A DNA stretch of 41,001 nucleotides from Flammeovirga sp. OC4 (GTDB lineage: Bacteria > Bacteroidota > Bacteroidia > Cytophagales > Flammeovirgaceae): NCBI RefSeq assembly GCF_000812565.1, contig NZ_JTAM01000080.1, forward strand, positions 1-41,001, in the 5' to 3' direction. A program made the position numbers and the translations under genes. Under the pieces are notes generated by a model. That model worked only from the letters and a program-made list of their open reading frames with translations. It did no database searches and was not told the DNA's origin. Shown one piece after another: positions 35,214 to 41,001 of the stretch; the stretch's first letter is position 1, and every line of letters starts with the position of its first letter.

Positions 35214-35553
35214 GTAAATACATTGTAAACTAAGTTTACGTTATTTATATTGTTTAGAAATCAGGAGATTTCTGATGATCTGAAGGACACGAATGACGCT
35301 GACGCTTAACATTCGCGCCATTGAGTTTTCTACCATTTTAGTTTGGTAGTTTTCCCCCTGGCATTGAAGGAAGATACCACTAAATGATGGTCTGATTACA
35401 TGTCAAAAGACAAAGGTTTTATAATAATCATCTAAAATGCAGTACTGTAGGGACGTTGCATTGCAACGTCCTCGCGAACCACAATACACTACCATTTCCC
35501 TTTGTAAAAGTAATTATATTAGTTAATGAAAATTTAGTTTACAATATACTTAC
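35214..35553 (+). repeat. Full-length MITE-like element with terminal inverted repeats
   Basis: The left end (35214-35233) and right end (35534-35553) are inverted repeats matching at 18 of 20 positions, with a perfect 12-bp core ATTGTAAACTAA / TTAGTTTACAAT. The interior joins a reverse-oriented block (35250-35366, with AGAAATCAGGAGATTTCT and GGACACGAATGACGCT) to a forward block (35368-35545), including a perfect palindrome GGACGTTGCA-T-TGCAACGTCC (35451-35471). It has no plausible transposase ORF. Confidence 0.85.
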
Positions 35554-35652
35554 TACTGATATTCAACTAAGTAATAGTACATTGATATCATTTATGGTTC
35601 TAGAAAGCTCAATATTTGTGATAAGTATTAAGCCAAAATAATCAACTATATA

Positions 35653-36516
35653 TTAATGTCCTGGTTCCCAAATCAAACGACAGAAGGCACTTAACCTTTC
35701 ATTTTCTCTGGCTACAGGAATACCTGCCACAATACCAATCAACAGGTTATCGGATAAGGCTACTCTCATTTGAGGTCTAATGGTCATATCAAAATCCTGA
35801 TGTTCAAAGGATTGGTTAAATTCTACACCAATAAAGTTAGTGGTTCCAGGAATCATATAATGTACACTGGGGTTAAACTCAAAAGAGGTATTGATTTCTG
35901 AACTATTGAAAACCTGTTCAATTTTTGGCCCTGTATAAATCAAAGAGTGGAAATTACGTCCCCACCTTTTAGCAATAACAAAAAATGGATTGTATAAATT
36001 ACCTCTTACCAAGGGATTTCCAAATTGCTGAAAATCTGACAACAATATCTCATTGATATAACCAAGAGCCATTGACATTGCCATTTTCTCATTCACAAAG
36101 AAACTCCACTGCGTAGCGAGTTTTATACTTTCTAAACGATCAGCAGGAATAGAATCCGAAGACACTCCTTTTTGCGGAGCATAAAAAGTAAAAGGCAATT
36201 CTACCTCAAAACCTAAACGGTTAATGGGTGCCCATTCATACTCTACTAAAGCTTCATATTTGTCATAGTCAAGATTATCTACCAACTCCATACCGACGTT
36301 CCATTCCTTTTCACCTTTACGAGCACCAAGGTCTCTGATGAGGTCTATATATAAGGGTTCTGCGTGAAGTACCTTTGCAGGTAAATTATTGTCTTGATAG
36401 TTTTCAATAAATAAGCTGTCTATTTCTCTTTTGCTTCTTAGCTCTTCTTGAGCAAAAACAGCAACAGAAGCGAACAAACTGAACAGTATAGCAACCGCTA
36501 TTTTCCTGATTGTCAT
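35653..36516 (-). CDS. Predicted outer-membrane beta-barrel protein
   Basis: 287 aa with a signal peptide (1-22, ending VFAQ). After a short N-terminal segment comes a conserved-looking motif, HAEPLYIDLIRDLGARKGEK (51-70), then alternating amphipathic strands (WNVGMELVDN, YEALVEYEWAP, RLGFEVELPFTFY, FIGVEFNQSFEH, NLLIGIVAGIP) that suggest a barrel. I recognise the pattern as a Bacteroidota family of unknown function, but do not know a role. The mature end (FCRLIWEPGH) is compatible with a last strand. Single gene. Confidence 0.6.
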   Translation of the reverse strand: MTIRKIAVAILFSLFASVAVFAQEELRSKREIDSLFIENYQDNNLPAKVLHAEPLYIDLIRDLGARKGEKEWNVGMELVDNLDYDKYEALVEYEWAPINRLGFEVELPFTFYAPQKGVSSDSIPADRLESIKLATQWSFFVNEKMAMSMALGYINEILLSDFQQFGNPLVRGNLYNPFFVIAKRWGRNFHSLIYTGPKIEQVFNSSEINTSFEFNPSVHYMIPGTTNFIGVEFNQSFEHQDFDMTIRPQMRVALSDNLLIGIVAGIPVARENERLSAFCRLIWEPGH

Positions 36517-36817
36517 GAGGATAAAGTAAATTTTACAGATGATAGATAAGTAAATTATTATTTATTTCTGTGATTTAATAATTATAAGTATTTAATGCCA
36601 CAGCATTTAAAAAAATTAGGCTTCTAAATCACAACGAGCAAATATAATCAATGTTAAAAATGTAAGGGTTGTTATAGTAAAAATAGTAACAATACATGGT
36701 GTACTAAATGATCATTATGCATCAATCTACTTAAGTACAGTTATATAAGCCATTGTATTGCAAGTCCTCAAGAAGCTCAATTCATAACCATTTACTTCGT
36801 AAAAAGTTGATCAATTA
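36517..36817. repeat. Spacer with degenerate repeat remnant
   Basis: About 36745-36815 (CATTGTATTGCAAGTCCTC, ACCATTTACTTCGTAAAAAG) is a decayed copy of the right-hand repeat block seen at 8978-9055 and 35451-35520. It ends at the stop codon of the minus-strand lipoprotein gene. The rest is AT-rich with no gene. Confidence 0.5.
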
Positions 36818-37465
36818 CTAAATACAAGCATCGGATCTAGAGTACTCTTCTTCTGCCAAAATATTAATTTCACCTTCTGATGTGACCTCAATTAAAAATC
36901 GATTGACCAAAATTGGAGCACAATCGGCTACAAGCTTAGTCACCAACAACTCATATCCATTTGACGTTTTTCGAATTGCTCCCACTTCTTTCTTTTCGAT
37001 ACTATAACCATAACTTTCAGAAAGTGCCAATAATATAGCATCTGACTCAGAATCGATAGTCCCAAGAAATGAAAGTAAGTCATTCTTATTCGTCAAAATT
37101 TTAATGGTATCTCCTCTCTGAAATTTCACATAATGAAAACAATACCCTGGAAGACAACCAGAACCAAAACCACCGATTTCATTTTTATGATTATCAAATG
37201 ACTTCTCACAATCAGCTTGATTTGTAGCATTTTGACACTTCGACCCATCACTAAATAGAATTTCTTCTTCTTCGAATTCAAAAGAAAAAATTAACTCTAA
37301 ATAATCGAAATCTTCATGAGGTGATAAGCTCTGAAATGGGTAGGAATCAGTGATTGGATTAAACTCATCTAAATCTACCATTATTCCGGATTCGTCATCC
37401 TTACATCCTCCAAAAAGAAGTAAAATGAGCAAAGAGAATAATCGGGTGATGTTTAACAATTTCAT
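36818..37465 (-). CDS. Lipoprotein of unknown function
   Basis: 215 aa with a lipoprotein signal (Cys21 in LFGGC) followed by KDDESG, an acidic run like the Bacteroidota surface-export signal. The mature part has seven or so further Cys (for example CQNATNQADC, GCLPGYCFH, DCAPI and the terminal DACI), which may form disulfides. No domain was recognised. It probably sits on the cell surface. It may be co-transcribed with the yellow-like gene 143 bp upstream, though hairpins lie between them. Confidence 0.6.
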   Translation of the reverse strand: MKLLNITRLFSLLILLLFGGCKDDESGIMVDLDEFNPITDSYPFQSLSPHEDFDYLELIFSFEFEEEEILFSDGSKCQNATNQADCEKSFDNHKNEIGGFGSGCLPGYCFHYVKFQRGDTIKILTNKNDLLSFLGTIDSESDAILLALSESYGYSIEKKEVGAIRKTSNGYELLVTKLVADCAPILVNRFLIEVTSEGEINILAEEEYSRSDACI

Positions 37466-37518
37466 AATTAGCTTTTTTAGTTTGCTGAAGAGTAATTGAG
37501 TTAGTTTAGTTAACTCAT

Positions 37519-37568
37519 TTCAACTCTAAAGTATCACTTTATTTTAAATGAAATACTCTAGAGTTGAA
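37519..37568 (-). terminator. Intergenic hairpin after the yellow-like gene
   Basis: TTCAACTCT (37519-37527) pairs with AGAGTTGAA (37560-37568), and AGTAT/ATACT extends it inward. It begins 41 bp beyond the minus-strand stop at 37609. It lacks a strong T run. Confidence 0.45.
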
Positions 37569-37608
37569 GAAATTTATGAGCTTTGATCTATAGTTTTGAA
37601 ACTAAGAT

Positions 37609-38670
37609 TTAATGGGTCATTTCATCGAGCAATGACATTGAGACCTTGTACACTTCGTACTTTCCTCTTTTTTCTTCTGGAAGGTGAATTTGAGAAGTGG
37701 TAAAGAAAATTTCTCTTTCTAGGTTCTTAGCAAAAGAATCAGCCCAACGGATACGTTTGTCTTTCAGCAAATGAATCAATTTACCTTCCTTTGTCAAAAC
37801 GTTCACGCCATTCGTTTCCAAACCTCCTAACCAAAGATTTCCTTTTCTATCAAATAACATCCCATCAGTGGCTGGTATATTTGCTACTTTTTGTACTGCG
37901 TTCTGAACATCTACCTCAGAAGCGTTTTCGTCCAACAACACTGCTGTTTTTATCTTATATAAAGTATGAGAAGTAAGTGCAATAAAATACAATTCACTGA
38001 AATCAGGTGATAATGCAATGCCGTCTGAAGCAACGCTATTTTCCCATTTTAACCCATCACATATCAAGTGATCCAACTCAGATTGTACACTTTTGTGACC
38101 TGTCAGGAAACGTTTTGAGGAGCCTGATTTCAAATCTAAAAGAATGATTCCACCAATGCCTGAGTCAGTGATATAAGCGACATCGTTCTCAATATCAATT
38201 CTGACATCATTATAATAAGAGTTCTTGAAATAATTCTCCTTAGGAAAATTATATGATCTAATCAATTCATCTGTGCTTAAATCAAAAACATATAGAACAG
38301 GACCTCCTTCTATTACTCCTTTGAACTGCTTATTGGAAGTATCTAAGACCCATAATCTATTTTTACTATCGCATACTACACTCTGAACCGCATAGAATGA
38401 AAAATCACCAATTTTGGTATTCCACATTTCAGAGGGATAAGGATAGGCTTTTCCATCTTTAATTTCAGCTACAGAATAAGTAATACTATCCGTCCATGTA
38501 GGATAATTTACAAATACTCTATTGTTTTTACTCACTGCAATTCCTGTCCATTGCTCAGCAGATTGTGCTATAAGAGTAAGTGGGTCTTGATTTGAGGTTT
38601 TCTCTGCTTTTTGACAGCCTAACAAAAGGCAAAAGCAAAAAATGAGATTTAAAAAAGGTTTAATATTCAT
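37609..38670 (-). CDS. Lipoprotein of the yellow / major-royal-jelly-protein (MRJP) family
   Basis: 353 aa with a lipoprotein signal (Cys19 in LLLGC). The body is a six-bladed propeller of the bacterial MRJP/yellow-related type: ITGIAVS-like WTGIAVSKNNRVFVNYPTW (41-59), VVCDSKNRLWVLDTSN, NDVRIDIENDVAYITDSG, GIILLDL, SDGIALSPDFSELYF and DGMLFDRKGNLWLGGLETNGV. The calcium- and substrate-pocket positions of SMP-30/gluconolactonases are related but cannot be assigned here. The reaction is unknown; annotations in this family often read 'L-dopachrome tautomerase-related'. Confidence 0.8.
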   Translation of the reverse strand: MNIKPFLNLIFCFCLLLGCQKAEKTSNQDPLTLIAQSAEQWTGIAVSKNNRVFVNYPTWTDSITYSVAEIKDGKAYPYPSEMWNTKIGDFSFYAVQSVVCDSKNRLWVLDTSNKQFKGVIEGGPVLYVFDLSTDELIRSYNFPKENYFKNSYYNDVRIDIENDVAYITDSGIGGIILLDLKSGSSKRFLTGHKSVQSELDHLICDGLKWENSVASDGIALSPDFSELYFIALTSHTLYKIKTAVLLDENASEVDVQNAVQKVANIPATDGMLFDRKGNLWLGGLETNGVNVLTKEGKLIHLLKDKRIRWADSFAKNLEREIFFTTSQIHLPEEKRGKYEVYKVSMSLLDEMTH

Positions 38671-38688
38671 TTATTTTAAGCAAGATGT

Positions 38689-38719
38689 AAGTGCGAAATT
38701 CAAAAATCACTTCGCACTT
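38689..38719. promoter_or_regulatory. Hairpin in the 5' leader of the yellow-like gene
   Basis: AAGTGCGAA (38689-38697) pairs with TTCGCACTT (38711-38719), 18 bp upstream of the minus-strand ATG. A T-rich run follows on the plus strand only, so it is either a leader stem of the minus gene or a plus-strand terminator. A second perfect stem, GCTATTC-G-GAATAGC, lies at 38771-38785. Confidence 0.4.
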
Positions 38720-38919
38720 TTATTTATTTAGTGAACAAAACTAAAAAACTTACGCTGAATCTTAAAATTTGCTATTCGGAATAGCTCAATTTTTAGGAAG
38801 TGTTTAGAATTGTACAGAATACTACAACACTCTATATTTTGCAATACAATTTTAAAAAAATTGAACTTTTTATTCACTCCAAATTTATTGGTAACAATGT
38901 AGGATTATTTATAATTTCC

Positions 38920-39861
38920 TTAAAAAGGCAATTCCTCCTCTTTAAAAAATTGTGGATAGTCGTTTTTTGATGTAATTATTTTAATATCACAAATCACACT
39001 ATCTTTATGAACATCTTTTGCTCGACAATAAGAAATAATCCCTTCTTTTTCTTCAGAGATCAATAGTTTATTACCGCTGTTTATAGGATAATTTATCGCT
39101 GTATCGATCGGTTTTATCACTCCGAGTACCTTTTCAGAACGAGCAAAATAACTTAATACAAAACGAGTATCATCTGAAGTCGCATCTTGGATAAGTACTA
39201 CTCTATTAGAGAGGCTTGCCAACACTTTACAAGCTTCAATATATTTATAATCATCATAGGTTACTTCAGGAGGAAAAGGTGAAACGACTGTGATCGAATC
39301 GGAATGAAAAATGTCATTATCAGGAAGGTATACTTGATCAATTCCAGAAGCTACTACCTCAATCAAAAAGTTATCCTTTGTTTCTTTGACAATAGTAGAA
39401 ACGCCCTTCTGATGCATTACATTCAATGTTATTTCTTCTTCATCACTAAATTCTGTAATTTTTTGACTGATAATTTGCCCATGTTTATCAGGGTTTTTCG
39501 TTCCGATCACCCCTACACTGTATTCATTGAGAATTTGCTCATTTCCAGTGACATAAAGTACCGGCCAAAGTTCACTTGCTTGAAGCACATTTTGTGGATA
39601 ATGATCATTTAAAAATGATATTGGATGAATTGTATATTTCTTACAATTATCTAAAATTTGAGAAGCAGTAGTTATGCCTTTTTCAATATCCTCTAGTGTT
39701 GTCTTATTGATTCTTTTGGTCTCCTCCAACACAAGCGTTATTGCCTCTCGTACTGAAGAACATTTTTTTTCAGCATTACGTAATGCTTTCTCGTTTCTAA
39801 AAAGAAATTTAGGACCAAATCCTTTGATATTTAATATTGACAAAATAAGAAATTCTATCAT
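38920..39861 (-). CDS. Degenerate DprA/Smf-like (Rossmann, SLOG-type) protein
   Basis: 313 aa. The order of features follows DNA-processing protein DprA: N-terminal helix-hairpin-helix-like ILNIKGFGPKFLF (8-20), YPQNVLQASELWPVLYVTGN (about 109-128), the Rossmann start VGVIGTKNPDKHG (about 136-148), VVASGIDQVYLPDND, and LASLSNRVVLIQDA. The DprA RNRIIAGLS segment is replaced by a stretch lacking the key Arg residues, and the SGxARGID-type motif is reduced. It is therefore probably not the housekeeping DprA that loads RecA, but a diverged paralogue that senses nucleotides or DNA ends. Single gene. Confidence 0.6.
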   Translation of the reverse strand: MIEFLILSILNIKGFGPKFLFRNEKALRNAEKKCSSVREAITLVLEETKRINKTTLEDIEKGITTASQILDNCKKYTIHPISFLNDHYPQNVLQASELWPVLYVTGNEQILNEYSVGVIGTKNPDKHGQIISQKITEFSDEEEITLNVMHQKGVSTIVKETKDNFLIEVVASGIDQVYLPDNDIFHSDSITVVSPFPPEVTYDDYKYIEACKVLASLSNRVVLIQDATSDDTRFVLSYFARSEKVLGVIKPIDTAINYPINSGNKLLISEEKEGIISYCRAKDVHKDSVICDIKIITSKNDYPQFFKEEELPF

Positions 39862-39978
39862 TTTTCCAAGATTATTAATGAAGCATTGAATATAATGTAA
39901 TATTACGGCGATTTTTTAGATTTTTTCTATGAAGTAATAAAAAAAAGATATTATATTGCACATGGGTAAAGAATCATA

Positions 39979-40062
39979 GGTTAGTCACCTATATAAAAAA
40001 AAACTAGTCGGATTAATTTTCGACTAAAAGCATCCTGATCTTCAGGATGCTTTTATTTTTTT
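39979..40062. terminator. Cluster of three hairpins with T runs on both strands
   Basis: Stem 1: ATAGGT/ACCTAT (39976-39981 with 39987-39992). Stem 2: TAGTCG/CGACTA (40005-40010 with 40021-40026), followed on the minus strand by nine T, a good terminator for the GNAT gene. Stem 3: a perfect 13-bp stem (40026-40038 with 40042-40054), followed on the plus strand by ATTTTTTT, a good plus-strand terminator with no known plus-strand gene before it. Confidence 0.75.
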
Positions 40063-40822
40063 AAGCAAATTCAAATACTTTTCCGTCCTCTGTAAAACCT
40101 ATTTTTCTAAAAATATTTTCAGAATCTTCAGAAGCTTGCGTTACAATTGTTTCCACACCATTATTCTTTGCATAGTCAATCGACTGCTTTACAAGTGCCT
40201 CTCCAATTCCTTGTTTCCTATTCTCTTTCATCACTGAAAGGTTATAAATTCCAGCAACTTTAGGATTAGAAGGTGATATAAATAATTCGATTACTCCTAC
40301 AACTTGTTCTCCTTCATAATAATTGAACATGACAGTATGTGTACGTTGTAATACTTCTGGGTGCACATGATTATAATAATGTAATACATTAACATCAAAT
40401 GGTTCCCAATTATTGGCAATCACAAATGCATTATCTATGATATCTTGTCTTTCTTCAACAATACGAATCTTATCATGAGTACCTGACTGAAGTGCTTTTA
40501 CTTGAGCCCCAAACCCCTTATTGATTCCTGTATTTTTAATATTAAGTTGATCGAAAATAGCTTTCACATTATCAGTTAGCTGATGTTCACTAATCCAAAT
40601 ACATGATGCTCTAAGTCTATTTTCATAAAAAGCAACAGCTGATTTTAAGCCTTCTGCTTTTAATTCTTCTCCATTATGTATATGTATTACATTAAATGTA
40701 TCTACTTTTAATCCACTATCGATATAACTTAAACCTTCGGCTTGAAGTACTTGCATAATATTACAAGTGGAAGGTAAAGTAGCGGCATGCTCTTTAAAAT
40801 TTTGATCTATTAGGTCTTTCAT
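40061..40822 (-). CDS. GNAT-family N-acetyltransferase
   Basis: 253 aa. The C-terminal half (about 115-253) is a GNAT domain with the acetyl-CoA loop RKQGIGEAL (about 209-217), the preceding strand VAGIYNLSVMKENR, and the terminal strand pair IVTQASEDSENIFRKIGFTEDGKVFEF. The N-terminal half (about 1-110) is a weaker GNAT-like segment, so the protein may be a tandem form. The acceptor substrate is unknown. A near-ideal Bacteroidota promoter and an operator-like palindrome lie just upstream. Confidence 0.85.
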   Translation of the reverse strand: MKDLIDQNFKEHAATLPSTCNIMQVLQAEGLSYIDSGLKVDTFNVIHIHNGEELKAEGLKSAVAFYENRLRASCIWISEHQLTDNVKAIFDQLNIKNTGINKGFGAQVKALQSGTHDKIRIVEERQDIIDNAFVIANNWEPFDVNVLHYYNHVHPEVLQRTHTVMFNYYEGEQVVGVIELFISPSNPKVAGIYNLSVMKENRKQGIGEALVKQSIDYAKNNGVETIVTQASEDSENIFRKIGFTEDGKVFEFA

Positions 40823-40846
40823 CCTTCTATATTTTTATATAAAATA

Positions 40847-40854
40847 CAAAGGTA
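40847..40854 (-). promoter_or_regulatory. TAnnTTTG -7 promoter element of the GNAT gene
   Basis: On the minus strand this reads TACCTTTG, an exact match to the Bacteroidota -7 consensus, 24 bp upstream of the ATG. It predicts a short 5' leader of about 18 nt. Confidence 0.65.
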
Positions 40855-40870
40855 AGAGTTTAAACAATAA

Positions 40871-40888
40871 TACGCACATACGTGCGTA
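40871..40888 (-). promoter_or_regulatory. Operator-like palindrome over the -33 region of the GNAT gene
   Basis: TACGCAC (40871-40877) and GTGCGTA (40882-40888) form a perfect 7-bp inverted repeat around ATAC, unusually GC-rich for this spacer. It overlaps where the -33 element should be, a typical position for a repressor operator. Confidence 0.55.
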
Positions 40889-40898
40889 AATTTAGGTT

Positions 40899-41001
40899 GC
40901 ATATTATAAACTAAATTTTCACCAACTTTCAATCGAGCTTTATACGGGCATTAATAGGACCTACTTTCAAGTTTTCTTCTTCTTCATTTCTCTTATGATT
41001 A
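40899..41001 (+). repeat. Left end of another dispersed repeat copy
   Basis: ATTATAAACTAAATTTT followed by ACTTTCAATC, GGACCTACTTTCAAG and TTCTTCTTCTTCATT matches the left end and first block of the copies at 8646-8780, in forward orientation. The copy continues beyond the window. Confidence 0.65.

Noticed and set aside
35456-35641. 61-aa ORF on the plus strand
   Set aside because: It lies mostly within the non-coding MITE-like repeat, including its palindrome and right terminal repeat, and resembles no protein family.

Overview
The window looks like chromosomal DNA from a marine member of the Bacteroidota, most likely Cytophagales close to Flammeovirga. The genus is an inference. The evidence is low GC, SusC/SusD pairs, Bacteroidota-style surface lipoproteins, C-terminal type IX secretion (T9SS) sorting domains, A-rich leaders instead of clear Shine-Dalgarno sites, and a TAnnTTTG promoter element. 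No rRNA, tRNA, CRISPR array, phage or transposase gene was recognised.

Left part (1-11,100): an isolated, secreted GH2 beta-galactosidase (minus) is divergent from a giant secreted adhesin-like protein with about ten Ig/PKD repeats and a T9SS tail (plus). A recently amplified tandem repeat with a 435-bp period follows, then a secreted TPR protein (minus).

Central part (11,500-26,920), the most interesting region: a coherent set of plus-strand genes that reads as a cyanophycin (multi-arginyl-poly-aspartate) utilisation locus built like a polysaccharide utilisation locus. It holds three cyanophycinase-family serine peptidases of different architecture: a 637-aa exported enzyme, a 272/290-aa single-domain enzyme with a signal peptide, and a 696-aa T9SS-secreted enzyme with FN3 and GEVED-like domains. 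With them are a SusC/SusD pair, a PKD plus YWTD-propeller surface lipoprotein, a cytoplasmic isoaspartyl peptidase, a YfcC-family inner-membrane transporter and ornithine aminotransferase. The inferred flow is: surface cleavage of cyanophycin, SusCD import of fragments, periplasmic trimming, YfcC import of beta-Asp-Arg, hydrolysis to Asp and Arg, and arginine catabolism through ornithine to glutamate semialdehyde. The Arg-to-Orn enzyme is not in the window. The order of genes, intercistronic hairpins, a candidate leader ORF and a 12-bp palindrome suggest differential regulation within the locus.

Right part (26,900-41,001): ordinary minus-strand accessory genes. These are an SDR oxidoreductase with a perfect FNR-type palindrome upstream, a Crp/Fnr regulator, a CatB-like acetyltransferase, a CBU_0592-like membrane protein, a secreted purple-acid-phosphatase-like enzyme with a His-rich N terminus, two tandem class-C beta-lactamase-fold serine hydrolases, RsgA, a predicted outer-membrane protein, two lipoproteins (one yellow/MRJP-like), a degenerate DprA-like protein and a GNAT acetyltransferase with a clear promoter/operator.

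Scattered through the intergenic spaces is one family of mosaic, MITE-like repeats with terminal inverted repeats related to TACATTGTAAACTAA. At least eight full or partial copies are visible and none encodes a protein.
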